Source: a virus. Taken from it: DNA of 21,682 nt. The translations under genes and the position numbers were made by a program. The DNA lies in IMG/VR virus record IMGVR_UViG_3300025127_000332, positions 1 through 21,682 of that record; one strand, written 5' to 3'. The notes below the pieces were generated by a model that saw only the letters and a list, made by a program, of their open reading frames with translations, had not been told where the DNA came from and did no database searches. Shown here piece by piece: positions 7,075 to 15,957 of this stretch (the stretch's first letter is position 1; every line of letters starts with the position of its first letter).

Positions 7075-8556
7075 ATGGCAGACCAAGGACTCTTAGGACA
7101 ATCAAAACCTGCAGGAACAACTAACACGTTACTGTATGGTGCACCTATCACTCAATCGGCAAGTGCAGTATTAACTATTGCCAATGATGGGACAGGAGCA
7201 GCATATGATGTTGCTATTAAAGATTACGACCAAAAATTAACTGTTGATGGTTCGGCAAACGCATATAAGTTACACAAAGGTGATATTGTAACAGGTTATA
7301 GATTTGCTCTTGGAACACCATTTCCATTAGCAGCAGCACTACCTGTAGGAAGTACTATTACATCTACAGATGGTGAGAAGAAAGCAAAATTTGAATCATA
7401 TTATATTCCTCCATTTACATCCATCGCAGTTAAGAGTAGAGCAATAAGACAGATTACAGTTGAATCTACTACAGGAACTTTTGCTGTAGGTGAGACTGTA
7501 GTTAAAGGAAGTGGTGGTAATACAGCAACAGCAACAGTATTTGGGGTATTATCTGGACAAGGAAGTGTAGCACTATATGTTGGTCCTACAACTCTTGCGG
7601 GTTCTGGATCAGAGATTGTTGCAGGTGATTCACTTACTGCATCTGGTGGTGCAACTGCAACTGTATCATCTGGTGGTGTTGGAGCTGCATCAAATGACTT
7701 CACCTTCACTACTTCTGGTGGAACTGAAAGCATGTATATTGATGACGACGTTGCAGGTAGTGGTGGACAAGATATTACAGTATTTGGTGATAGATCATAT
7801 AGATTTGATGTATCAGACTCATCTATGAGTGGTCTAGTATTTGCACTATCTACAACTGTCAACGGACAGTGGGGTCCTGATGGAACTGCTGGCAACTCTG
7901 ATGATGGAACTGAATATACTACAGGTAAAACAAGTAGTGGAACTGCTGGTTCTGGTGGTGCATATATTCAGTATGACTTTAGTGCAAACACAAGTTTACC
8001 TGCACAGTTCTATTATTATGAAACAACAGTTGGAACTGCTGCTAACTCTAGTTACGGTGGTTCAAATAGATTAATTCTTACATCTACTGCATACACATAT
8101 GATGAAATTTATGTGTATGATGTTGAAGGAACATGGGTAAACTCTACTGATGGATTTATCTTTAGTGGAGTAACTTACACAGTAACTGGTCAAACTTCTG
8201 AACCTTATGGTGTTGTTAGAAGTTACAGTGGTAACACTGTCTATATGATTAAGGGTCTGAATTCAGCAAACTTTGCTGGTTCTGATACTTTCCAAGATGT
8301 ACCTGCAAGTAATACCGCAACTAGATCTACTGTAACTGTCAGTAGTGTTGATGTTGGATCAACTGCAGTTGAAGGTAGTAATTATCTTGCAAAAGATGTT
8401 GCTAATGGCAACAACGAGATCGATAAGATCACCTCCCTTGTTATTGGTCCTGGTGAGAGACTTATTGTTGAGAGTGCAACTCAAAACAATGTCTTCAGTC
8501 TGATTGGATTTGAGGATAATTCAACAGCTCTTACGACTCGTGTATTCGGTTCGTAA
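7075..8556 (+). CDS. Virion structural protein (cyanophage type)
   Basis: The 493-residue protein is Gly/Ser/Thr/Val-rich with few charged residues and no membrane segment, the composition of beta-rich virion proteins. The N-terminus (MADQGLLGQSKPAGTTNTLL) and the segment around SAVLTIANDGTGAAYDVAI look like the conserved opening of a structural protein found in T4-like cyanophages. Residues about 125-210 contain repeated turns such as VESTTGTFAVGETV and GDSLTASGGATATV, which read as two related beta modules. The C-terminus (SLVIGPGERLIVES...GFEDNS) has the form of a jelly-roll strand pair. It sits 6 bases after the fibre-type gene and is followed by a late promoter. Assignment to a named T4 gene is not possible from the sequence alone. 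Confidence 0.75.
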   Translation: MADQGLLGQSKPAGTTNTLLYGAPITQSASAVLTIANDGTGAAYDVAIKDYDQKLTVDGSANAYKLHKGDIVTGYRFALGTPFPLAAALPVGSTITSTDGEKKAKFESYYIPPFTSIAVKSRAIRQITVESTTGTFAVGETVVKGSGGNTATATVFGVLSGQGSVALYVGPTTLAGSGSEIVAGDSLTASGGATATVSSGGVGAASNDFTFTTSGGTESMYIDDDVAGSGGQDITVFGDRSYRFDVSDSSMSGLVFALSTTVNGQWGPDGTAGNSDDGTEYTTGKTSSGTAGSGGAYIQYDFSANTSLPAQFYYYETTVGTAANSSYGGSNRLILTSTAYTYDEIYVYDVEGTWVNSTDGFIFSGVTYTVTGQTSEPYGVVRSYSGNTVYMIKGLNSANFAGSDTFQDVPASNTATRSTVTVSSVDVGSTAVEGSNYLAKDVANGNNEIDKITSLVIGPGERLIVESATQNNVFSLIGFEDNSTALTTRVFGS

Positions 8557-8560
8557 TCCC

Positions 8561-8568
8561 AATAAATA
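8561..8568 (+). promoter_or_regulatory. T4-type late promoter (AATAAATA)
   Basis: This matches the relaxed late consensus NATAAATA, lies 5 bases after the stop at 8554-8556 and 18 bases before the start of the 1319-residue structural gene at 8587. Confidence 0.6.
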
Positions 8569-8586
8569 CTACAAAGCAGATAGGTA

Positions 8587-11500
8587 ATGTCACTAACTAG
8601 ACTGAAAAATATTATTACGTCCAGAACTGGACGTATTATATACGTTAACCCTGATGATTTCGATGCATCGGATGCTATCGATAACAGAGGTAACTCTGCT
8701 TTGCGACCATTTAAAAGTTTACAAAGAGCATTCTTAGAAGTAGCAAGATTTTCATATAGAGTTGGTTTAAGTAATGACGAGTTTGATGCTTTTAGTATCA
8801 TGCTATATCCTGCTGAGTATGTGGTAGATAATAGACCAGGTGATATTTTATATACAAACGTTGCACCTATTGATGCAAACTCAAACTTAGATCTAACTTC
8901 TCCTAACAATGTTCTCTACAAATATAACTCTTGCGAGGGTGGTATTATTGTTCCAAGAGGTTGTTCACTGGTTGGAACTGATCTTAGAAGAACTAAGATT
9001 ATACCTAAGTATGTTCCTTATCCTACTACATATGCTGCTAAAGGAATCAATAATGAAGCTCAAGTCCCACCAAGAACAGCGATCTTTAAAGTAACTGGTG
9101 GAACATATTTCTGGCAGTTCTCATTCTTTGATGGTGCAGAAGAAGGTGTATATTTCAAACCTGATAGTACAGAAACTATCCCTCCTAAGTTTTCTCATCA
9201 CAGACTAACTTGTTTTGAGTTTGCTGATGGTCTTAATACTTTATCAACTCTAATCACAAATGGAACAGTTCCTAACGCAGACTACTCTGCAGTTCCAAAT
9301 ATTCTTGAAAGAACTGACTTAGAGATTTACTATCAAAAAGTATCAAAAGCATTTGCAACTATTCCTGATACATCTGGTGATCCTGCAACTGACCAAATAC
9401 AGGTAAGGGTAGAAGAAAATAGAATTGTTGGTCCGATTTCTGATGAATACAGAGTTCTACAGATCACAAGAAATGGACAGACTGCAACTGCTGTTACTGT
9501 TGATGAATTTGATAACCCAAGAGATCATGGATTCTCTGTTGGTGTAAACATCAACGTTAGTGGTGTCACAGGTTCAACAGGACCTCAGTCTGAGGCAGAC
9601 GCAGGTTTATATAATGGTTCATTTACAGTTACGTCTGCATCTGGTAACGTGTTTACGTACCAAATGACCTCAGAACCCTCTGGTAACGCTGTAGGTTCAA
9701 ACATCACGGTGAAAACTGAGATTGATACTGTTGACTCAGCATCACCATACGCATTCAACTTGTCACTAAGAAGTGTGTGGGGTATGAATGGTATGCACGC
9801 AAACGGTGCAAAAGCAACTGGTTTCAAATCAATGGTTGTGGCACAGTTTACGGGTCTATCACTACAAAAAGATGACAGAGCATTTGTAAGATATAACGCA
9901 TCAACTGGTAACTATGATGTAGCAACAGCAGGTGATGGTGCACACTTAGATGGTTTCGCTGAATATAGAAAAGGATGGGGTCATGAACATATCAAGTGTA
10001 GTAACGACTCATTCATACAGGCAGTTTCTGTGTTCGCTGTGGGATATCAAGGTCACTTCACTGCACTAAGCGGTGGTGACATGTCAATCACCAACTCTAA
10101 CTCTAACTTTGGTAACACTGCTCTTAGATCAGCAGGTTTCAAAGCAAAAGCATTCTCGAAAGATAAAGCAGGTGCATTGACTCACATCATTCCACCGAAA
10201 GCACTCAACGTTATCTCCACGACTGCAACTGGAACAAGTGGTGCAAATACTATTACACTAGCAAACGACGGGTCAGTCAACGGGGTCATTCAAGGAATGA
10301 CAATTTCTGGAACTAACATTGCTACTGGTGCAACTGTAGGTTCAGTCAATACAAATACAAGAGTTATTACTTTAAGTGCAAACAATACAGGAACAGTCAA
10401 CGGGAACGTAATCTTTGGTGAAGAGACTTCTGTTAACTGGGTGAACATTGATATTCAAAGAACTAAAGTAATCAACGCTGCTCTAGCAGGTCAAGGTGGA
10501 ACACCAGGCACAAGACTATACTTATATGGTTATACTGTTGAGGCATCACCACCAACAACACGAGTACAGGGTTTCACAGTTGGTGCAAGACAAGACGGAA
10601 CTGGTGCAAGTGCAGTCGCAGATAAGTTAAATTGTTTATTGGTTGCTAATGGTGCAACTGAAGCAACTGTTCAGACTGCAAGCATCACACCTTTTGGACC
10701 TAGTGTATCTGGTGTAGCAGCAGGTGTAGCAGGATCTCCTATCCAGTATGACAGCACAACATATACAATCGGTGGTGTACCTAATACAGTCGGTGGATGG
10801 TATCTATCAGTCAGTTCAACTAGCAATGAAATCTATACTACATTATCAACTAACACACAATATAACACTGTAAACTTCACACCTACAACATTCTTGAAGA
10901 GGATCCCCGATCCAAGAGACTTACAAGATAGAACTTATCGTGTAAGACTTGTAATTGATAAGGACAAATCTAATCCTCTACCTAGAGATCCTATCTCTGG
11001 TTTCGTGATGCAACCTTTGAATAGTGATACTACATCATATAACTTAGGAAAATGTTTCTACATTTATGATATTGAAGTTGTTCAAGCATTTGAAAGAGGT
11101 GTTAATGATGGTATATACTACTTAACTCTTTTATGTGGATCTATTACACCTTCAACTTCTAACTTTAATGATAGAAAGTTCAGTCAGAATGTAAACGAAG
11201 TTTATCCTACATTTGATAGAGATAATCCAGTTGCTGATCCTCTTGCTGCTATATCTGTTGCTGATAATGTTACTATCGGTCTTGTAAATGCAACTGATGG
11301 AGCAACTCCAACACCTGCAAAAGATCCAAAGAGATCTATTACTAAAGAAGGAATACAATTCTTACTGACTGATACTGGATGGACACAACCAGGTACAACT
11401 CCAAACTATGATTCTATCAACAATAGACTATCTGGTGTTGAATTGACAGCACGAGCAGGTGATGAAGAGACAAGAAAGATTAATATTAGAGAGACTAATG

Positions 11501-12546
11501 ATGGAAATGTAGCACCTATCAATGTAGAGTTTAGACGACACTCTATTCTAAGATCTGGTAACCATACGTTTGAATATCTTGGTTTTGGTCCAGGTAACTA
11601 CTCAACTGCATTCCCTCAAACACAGGTAGAGACTTTAAGTCAAGAGCAGATTAGATTCTCACAGTCTATTAAAGAAGAAGGAGGAGTTTCTTTCTACTCA
11701 GGTCTTAACTCAAATGGTGACCTGTTCATTGGTAACCAAGTCATCAACCCTGTTACAGGTCAGATTACTAACGAAGATATTGCACAGTTAAATGTTATTG
11801 GTGAAGAAAATACAACCATTGAAACTTTCTCTGAGGTTGTTCTGACTGATAAGTTGACTGTAATTGGTGGTGCATCAAACCAGTTAGAATCTATCTTTGC
11901 AGGTCCTGTTACATTCCAAGGACTGACAACCTTCACTAATAATCTTCAAGCGAAGAAGATTACATACTTCAACCAAGATGGTACTGTTCTAAAACAAACA
12001 TTACTAGCACCCGAAGATGCGAGTGGACTACCAAGTTTCGCAGGTATTACAGGATATGATACACCTGGCGATGGAGATATTGTTTACAATATTAACTGGA
12101 CACCTGGTAAATCTCTTGGTTGGATATATTATGGTGGAAACTGGAAAGAGTTTGGTCTAACAGATACAGGTGAAATTAATGTTGCGACAGATGGCACAGG
12201 ACATATCGGTCTTGGTGTTGCACCTGATTCAAGTTATAGAATTAAAACTAATGGATCTGCATATATTGATGGTGACTTAGTTGTAACTGGACGTGGTGGT
12301 GTATCTGCTGCTAAGTATATAACTAAAACATATACAGGTGATGGTTCAACACTCACCTTTGCAGTGTCAACTTACTCTGGTGGTATTCAGCACACTGATG
12401 ATTCACTTCTAGTATTCTTAAATGGTGTTGCACAAATTGCTGGCACCAACTACACAGTCGATTCTGGTGGTGCTAACGTAGTATTCTCTTCTGGAGATGC
12501 TCCACAATCTACAGATACGATTCATATCCTTGAATTACCTATCTAA
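8587..12546 (+). CDS. Giant virion structural protein / tail fibre-like protein (1319 aa)
   Basis: This is the largest gene of the window. The N-terminal part (about residues 14-60) contains TGRIIYVNPDDFDASDAIDNRG and then ALRPFKSLQRAFLEVARFSY, an arrangement used by phage beta-helical tailspike and fibre proteins at the start of the helix. A long beta-rich body with GCSLVGTDLRRTKI (about 123-136), AVSVFAVGYQGHF and SGGDMSITNSNSNFG (around 480-505) supports a right-handed beta-helix in the first third. The last 70 residues (from about 1248: TYTGDGSTLTFAVST, then LLVFLNGVAQIAG, NYTVDSGG and IHILELPI) form a small beta domain found at the end of many marine phage fibres. It is preceded by a late promoter and followed by another. 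The call as a virion protein is firm; its position in the particle is inferred. Confidence 0.8.
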   Translation: MSLTRLKNIITSRTGRIIYVNPDDFDASDAIDNRGNSALRPFKSLQRAFLEVARFSYRVGLSNDEFDAFSIMLYPAEYVVDNRPGDILYTNVAPIDANSNLDLTSPNNVLYKYNSCEGGIIVPRGCSLVGTDLRRTKIIPKYVPYPTTYAAKGINNEAQVPPRTAIFKVTGGTYFWQFSFFDGAEEGVYFKPDSTETIPPKFSHHRLTCFEFADGLNTLSTLITNGTVPNADYSAVPNILERTDLEIYYQKVSKAFATIPDTSGDPATDQIQVRVEENRIVGPISDEYRVLQITRNGQTATAVTVDEFDNPRDHGFSVGVNINVSGVTGSTGPQSEADAGLYNGSFTVTSASGNVFTYQMTSEPSGNAVGSNITVKTEIDTVDSASPYAFNLSLRSVWGMNGMHANGAKATGFKSMVVAQFTGLSLQKDDRAFVRYNASTGNYDVATAGDGAHLDGFAEYRKGWGHEHIKCSNDSFIQAVSVFAVGYQGHFTALSGGDMSITNSNSNFGNTALRSAGFKAKAFSKDKAGALTHIIPPKALNVISTTATGTSGANTITLANDGSVNGVIQGMTISGTNIATGATVGSVNTNTRVITLSANNTGTVNGNVIFGEETSVNWVNIDIQRTKVINAALAGQGGTPGTRLYLYGYTVEASPPTTRVQGFTVGARQDGTGASAVADKLNCLLVANGATEATVQTASITPFGPSVSGVAAGVAGSPIQYDSTTYTIGGVPNTVGGWYLSVSSTSNEIYTTLSTNTQYNTVNFTPTTFLKRIPDPRDLQDRTYRVRLVIDKDKSNPLPRDPISGFVMQPLNSDTTSYNLGKCFYIYDIEVVQAFERGVNDGIYYLTLLCGSITPSTSNFNDRKFSQNVNEVYPTFDRDNPVADPLAAISVADNVTIGLVNATDGATPTPAKDPKRSITKEGIQFLLTDTGWTQPGTTPNYDSINNRLSGVELTARAGDEETRKINIRETNDGNVAPINVEFRRHSILRSGNHTFEYLGFGPGNYSTAFPQTQVETLSQEQIRFSQSIKEEGGVSFYSGLNSNGDLFIGNQVINPVTGQITNEDIAQLNVIGEENTTIETFSEVVLTDKLTVIGGASNQLESIFAGPVTFQGLTTFTNNLQAKKITYFNQDGTVLKQTLLAPEDASGLPSFAGITGYDTPGDGDIVYNINWTPGKSLGWIYYGGNWKEFGLTDTGEINVATDGTGHIGLGVAPDSSYRIKTNGSAYIDGDLVVTGRGGVSAAKYITKTYTGDGSTLTFAVSTYSGGIQHTDDSLLVFLNGVAQIAGTNYTVDSGGANVVFSSGDAPQSTDTIHILELPI

Positions 12547-12549
12547 ATA
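12542..12549 (+). promoter_or_regulatory. Late-promoter variant (TCTAAATA) with strong ribosome-binding site downstream
   Basis: TCTAAATA differs by one base from the late octamer, and its TAA (12544-12546) is the stop of the giant structural gene. A GGAGG sequence follows at 12554-12558, before the ATG at 12572. Confidence 0.5.
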
Positions 12550-12571
12550 ATACGGAGGATTGTATTAACCA

Positions 12572-12988
12572 ATGGCAATTACTAAGATTAGTGGCAATCA
12601 GATTGCCGACTCTACTCAAGCAATTATAACAACATTAAATTTCCTCAATACGAACAGTGTATTGAGGATACCTTCAGGTACGACAGCACAAAGACCTACT
12701 GGTGTTTCTGTTGGAACTCTAAGATTTAACACATCTCTAGATTCTGCTGAAATCTACAAGGCAGATGATGGAACTGGATCTGCAGGTTGGGCAAACGTCG
12801 CAGGTGGAGGACCAGCACTGGGAGAAAATAGTGTTATAAGAACAAACCAAACTACAATTTCTGAAAATATTACAATAGGAACTACTGCTGGTGCTGAATT
12901 TGCTAATGGTATGAGTTCAGGTCCTATTACTATCGCGAATGGATATACAATAACTATCGAGTCCACTGGGAGTTGGAGTGTTGTATAA
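12572..12988 (+). CDS. Short fibre-region protein carrying the QRP/FNT module
   Basis: A 138-residue protein. After a start of the type MAITKISGNQIADSTQ it contains the module that recurs in this region: LRIPSGTTAQRP (about 31-42), GTLRFNT (48-54), then AEIYKADDG...GWANVAGG (58-79). The last 30 residues (EFANGMSSGPITIANGYTI, then a TIESTGSWSVV ending) make a small beta-strand domain that I associate with short cyanophage fibre-type proteins. No catalytic motif is present. It is the first of a row of short fibre-like genes and shares its stop base with the next start (TAATG). It is probably a virion decoration or fibre-tip component. Confidence 0.72.
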   Translation: MAITKISGNQIADSTQAIITTLNFLNTNSVLRIPSGTTAQRPTGVSVGTLRFNTSLDSAEIYKADDGTGSAGWANVAGGGPALGENSVIRTNQTTISENITIGTTAGAEFANGMSSGPITIANGYTITIESTGSWSVV

Positions 12989-13221
12989 TGGAACTCAGAG
13001 TCGCAAATTTAGTAGGTAATTCTCCAAACTTCAGAGTTACTATAGAGGACACTTTGGTTGTCAGAGGTTTATTTAATATAAGTCAGCAGTCATATATGCC
13101 AACTCCTTCAGGTACATCAGCACAGAGACCTATAAAATCTGCTGAAGCGTCCTTATATTTCAATACAGAAGAGAATAAAATGCAAATGTATGCTAATGGT
13201 GAGTGGAGGAATCTTAATTAA
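12988..13221 (+). CDS. Small stand-alone QRP/FNT module protein
   Basis: A 77-residue protein. I choose the ATG at 12988, in the TAATG overlap with the preceding stop, over the in-frame TTG 15 bases upstream. It consists almost entirely of one module: MELRVANLVGNSPNF at the start, then PTPSGTSAQRP (about 37-47), ASLYFNTEENKMQMYANGEW and a short end. It looks like a minimal version of the N-terminal half of the two larger proteins that follow. Its TAA stop (13219-13221) overlaps the next ATG by one base. Function is unknown; a fibre adaptor or decoration role is inferred from position. Confidence 0.68.
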   Translation: MELRVANLVGNSPNFRVTIEDTLVVRGLFNISQQSYMPTPSGTSAQRPIKSAEASLYFNTEENKMQMYANGEWRNLN

Positions 13222-14192
13222 TGAGTCAACTTAAAGTCGGTAAGTTAAAAGGAATTGGTGCTTCTCTTAATCAGGTAAGCGTCCCACCTGGTAATGATCT
13301 TAGGATCGGGACAGAGGGTTGTATTGATATGAGGTCAACGGGTGCACTACAATTACCAACGGGAAATACTGCTGGCAGACCTGCATCACCTCAAGCAGGT
13401 TACATGAGATATAATACACAGACAAACAAACTTGAATTCTATAGTGGAAGTGAATGGATACAACTTGGTGGTCCTCCATTTAGTTTATATGAAAATGCTG
13501 ATCTCGCTTCTTTTGCTAGTTATATGTCAGCACGAAAAACTAATTGGGCTGGAAGCGGTACTAACTACGCATATGAAACAGATTCTAGTGATGATAGAAT
13601 TGGCGATGCTCAGTCTGATATGTATGACAATGGTAACTTCACACAGGTCAGAGAAAATGGGAGTGGAAGTAGTAATATTGGATATAGTAGCACTTCGGTC
13701 AGTTCTTATGGTAGTATTAGATATATTCCACTTGGATATTCTTGGCCACTGGTTGCAATCGCAGTTGCTCCTAGTGATACAAGCACTAGATATGGTTGGT
13801 CAAGAAGTGGTAACTTAGGTGCTGACGGTGGTGGAGGATCACCAAATGCTATAACGGTGTATTCCAATGCAACAGTCAGTGGATTCAGTCCAGTTTATGC
13901 ATGGTTGGTAAACAAAGCATATAATCAAAATAGTGACCCAGGTGTTATGCACTTATATTGCACTGTTGGTGCTAGTGCTTGGCAGAGTGTTGTTTCTAAT
14001 GGATCTACAGTCCAGAGTTTCTCTAGTTCATCTGACAATGATTACTCTCAATATGAAACAACATCAACAAACTGTTTTGTTTGGACAGCTCTAGTATCTA
14101 ATGGTCAGACTGTAGGACAAATCACCGTCAGTCAGGCACAAACTTTTGTAAATAATTTCTTGAATGATGCAAGAACACATTTCGGATTGTAA
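13221..14192 (+). CDS. Fibre-type protein, paralogue A (323 aa)
   Basis: Residues 1-85 carry an N-terminal module: MSQLKVGKLKGIGASLNQV, then LQLPTGNTAGRP, GYMRYNTQTNKLEFYSGSEW. The remaining 235 residues are a separate domain shared with the next gene, with matched blocks such as ISDAQSDMYD-type (here IGDAQSDMYDNGNFTQVR), YSWPLVAIAVAP, SRSGNLGAD, WLVNKAYNQNSDPGVMHLYC and CFVWTALVSNGQTVGQI. I do not recognise that domain. Its composition (Ser, Asn, Tyr, Trp-rich, uncharged) suits a surface-exposed, possibly receptor-binding, head. The gene overlaps its predecessor by one base and precedes paralogue B by two bases. Confidence 0.75.
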   Translation: MSQLKVGKLKGIGASLNQVSVPPGNDLRIGTEGCIDMRSTGALQLPTGNTAGRPASPQAGYMRYNTQTNKLEFYSGSEWIQLGGPPFSLYENADLASFASYMSARKTNWAGSGTNYAYETDSSDDRIGDAQSDMYDNGNFTQVRENGSGSSNIGYSSTSVSSYGSIRYIPLGYSWPLVAIAVAPSDTSTRYGWSRSGNLGADGGGGSPNAITVYSNATVSGFSPVYAWLVNKAYNQNSDPGVMHLYCTVGASAWQSVVSNGSTVQSFSSSSDNDYSQYETTSTNCFVWTALVSNGQTVGQITVSQAQTFVNNFLNDARTHFGL

Positions 14193-14194
14193 CT

Positions 14195-15184
14195 ATGAGT
14201 AATGTTAAAGTAGATTCAATTAAAGGACACGATCCCACATTTGAGATCGAAATGGATACGAACGCTAACTTAAATGTTAATGGTTCATTGTCTGTTAGTG
14301 GTTTTGATTCTCAAATAGCAATTCCAAAAGGCACAACAGGACAGAGACCCTCTAGTCCTAGTGCAGGTATGATTAGATTTAATACTACTGATGATCTTTT
14401 TGAAGTATATAATGGTTCTGGATGGGAACAATTTGGAATAGCTACTGGAACATCTGGTTCTGATCTTAAGGACTTTAATTTATACAATAACAGTGAGTTT
14501 GATGCGTTTATTAGTCACATGTCAAGTCAAAAAACTTCTTGGGCAGCAGGTGGCACGAACTACCAATATGCAACAGATGCCAGTGACACCTATATTAGTG
14601 ATGCTCAGTCTGACATGTATGACGGTGGTAACTACACTCAGGTAAGAAAAAATGGAAGTGCAAGTGGAGATATAGGATACAACAGTGGTCGTAGTACATA
14701 TTCAGATATTAAATATCAAGGACTTGGATATTCTTGGCCACTGGTTGCGATTGCAGTTGCTCCAAAAGATACGGATACTACATATGGTTTCTCAAGAAGT
14801 GGTAACTTAGGTGCTGACAATGGTGGAGGAACACCGAACGCACTTACAGTATATGCTAATGCTAGTGTTGCAGGTTTTGATAAGGTTTCCGCATGGTTAG
14901 TAAACAAAGCATGGAATCAGAACTCAGATCCAGGTGTTATGCACTTATATTGTTCTGTTAGCAGTAGTAAATGGAGTGGAGATATTACTGATGGTTTTGC
15001 AACTGTTGACTATGCTTCTAATTCCGATAATGATTACTCTCAATACCAAGCAACATTAAAGAATGGTTTTGTTTGGACAGCTCTAGTATCTAACGGTCAA
15101 ACTGTAGGTACTATCAGTGTTGCTCAAGCACAAGTATTTGTAGAAAATTTCTTAACTTCTGCAGCAGCACACTTAGGTTTCTAA
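14195..15184 (+). CDS. Fibre-type protein, paralogue B (329 aa)
   Basis: This is a tandem paralogue of the preceding gene. The N-terminal module (MSNVKVDSIKGHDPTFEIE, IAIPKGTTGQRP, GMIRFNTTDDLFEVYNGSGW) is of the same type but quite different in sequence. The C-terminal 235-residue domain is closely similar: SDAQSDMYDGGNYTQVRK, YSWPLVAIAVAP, SRSGNLGADNGGG, WLVNKAWNQNSDPGVMHLYC, FVWTALVSNGQTVGTI. DNA identity is high in patches, for example 26 identical bases at 14723-14748 against 13731-13756. A duplication followed by divergence is the simplest reading. The role is probably fibre tip or receptor binding, inferred from context. Confidence 0.75.
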   Translation: MSNVKVDSIKGHDPTFEIEMDTNANLNVNGSLSVSGFDSQIAIPKGTTGQRPSSPSAGMIRFNTTDDLFEVYNGSGWEQFGIATGTSGSDLKDFNLYNNSEFDAFISHMSSQKTSWAAGGTNYQYATDASDTYISDAQSDMYDGGNYTQVRKNGSASGDIGYNSGRSTYSDIKYQGLGYSWPLVAIAVAPKDTDTTYGFSRSGNLGADNGGGTPNALTVYANASVAGFDKVSAWLVNKAWNQNSDPGVMHLYCSVSSSKWSGDITDGFATVDYASNSDNDYSQYQATLKNGFVWTALVSNGQTVGTISVAQAQVFVENFLTSAAAHLGF

Positions 15185-15186
15185 TT

Positions 15187-15744
15187 TTGTTTTATCATGA
15201 AAATGTGTTGCCCGAATTTAGGGCAACTGAACTATACAAATATCTCCTAGACTCCTCTTGGACATGGGGGTATCGCAGTCATAAATCTCAGATGAGAAGA
15301 AGCATACCTAAGTGGTCTATCTTTTTTGGGGGACCTACTAAGGAAAAGCAACCTTGTTATGACTGTGAGGGTGAACTTAGTGGAGTAATACTTGATGTAT
15401 GGAAAGACATCAAACCTTACTTAGATTCAGAAGATGTTTTAGTTCGTTGTTATGCAAATGCTCAAACGTGTGGTCAAGATCAAAGATTACATACTGATGA
15501 CTCTATAGAGTCAAGTAAAACTATAATTGTATATGTGAATGAATCTTGGAACGCTGATTGGGGAGGAGAAACTATTATTTGGGATAGTGAAAAGAGATTG
15601 ATAACTCATTCAGTATTACCTAAATTTAGATCTGTCTTAGGTTTTCCTGGTAATGTTTGGCACGGAGTTAGATCAGTCAGTCAATACTGCGATTCTCTCA
15701 GAATGACTTTAATGTTTAAAACTAGACATAACAAAGATATATAA
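15187..15744 (+). CDS. 2OG-Fe(II) oxygenase family protein embedded among the fibre genes
   Basis: These enzymes use Fe(II), O2 and 2-oxoglutarate to hydroxylate proteins, nucleic acids or small molecules. The 185-residue protein has the double-stranded beta-helix ligand set: His102 and Asp104 (LHTDD), His159 (VWHGV) as the distal iron ligand, and Arg172 (SLRMTLMFK) in the 2OG-binding position. A GGETIIW strand (126-132) and a PG turn before His159 fit the fold. The start is a TTG at 15187, three bases after the previous stop, giving FYHENVLPEF, the usual opening of this family; an in-frame GTG at 15205 would cut into it. Substrate unknown. Its isolated place between two fibre genes suggests a virion protein target. 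Confidence 0.85.
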   Translation: MFYHENVLPEFRATELYKYLLDSSWTWGYRSHKSQMRRSIPKWSIFFGGPTKEKQPCYDCEGELSGVILDVWKDIKPYLDSEDVLVRCYANAQTCGQDQRLHTDDSIESSKTIIVYVNESWNADWGGETIIWDSEKRLITHSVLPKFRSVLGFPGNVWHGVRSVSQYCDSLRMTLMFKTRHNKDI

Positions 15745-15747
15745 ATA
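15740..15747 (+). promoter_or_regulatory. T4-type late promoter (TATAAATA)
   Basis: Exact late octamer 21 bases before the small gene at 15769. Its TAA (15742-15744) is the stop of the embedded oxygenase gene. Confidence 0.72.
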
Positions 15748-15768
15748 AAACAGGATTACTTATCTAAA

Positions 15769-15951
15769 ATGGCATCTGGAAGATTAAACGTAGAAACTTG
15801 TGAACCAACGGTTCAAATTAACTTACCAGTATTTCCTCAATGGGATTTACCGAAAGGTGAGGTAGGTGCTGTAATCTATGTTCTCGACCGCATAAATAGA
15901 GGAGGACTAAGATTTTATGGTCCTAAAGATGGTGTCAATCAATGGAATTAA
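15769..15951 (+). CDS. Small fibre-region module protein (60 aa)
   Basis: A 60-residue protein starting MASGRLNVETCEP. Its second half (LPKGEVGAVIYVLDRINRG, then GLRFYGPKDGVNQW) aligns by pattern with the G-x-x-R-F-N-T ... Y-x-G-x-x-W part of the neighbouring module proteins, but it lacks the QRP element. It lies just behind a late promoter and 6 bases before the glycine-rich gene. I read it as a minimal fibre adaptor or decoration; function not shown. Confidence 0.6.
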   Translation: MASGRLNVETCEPTVQINLPVFPQWDLPKGEVGAVIYVLDRINRGGLRFYGPKDGVNQWN

Positions 15952-15957
15952 TTTAAC

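Noticed and set aside
7401-7895. Minus-strand open frame of 164 codons opposite the 493-aa structural gene
   Set aside because: Its composition (Pro, Ser, Val-rich, low complexity) mirrors the Gly/Thr-rich gene on the other strand; it is a shadow frame.
13221-15184. Diversity-generating retroelement target in the duplicated fibre heads
   Set aside because: No reverse transcriptase, template repeat or adenine-biased variable 3' end is visible in the window, and the differences between the copies are spread along the domain.
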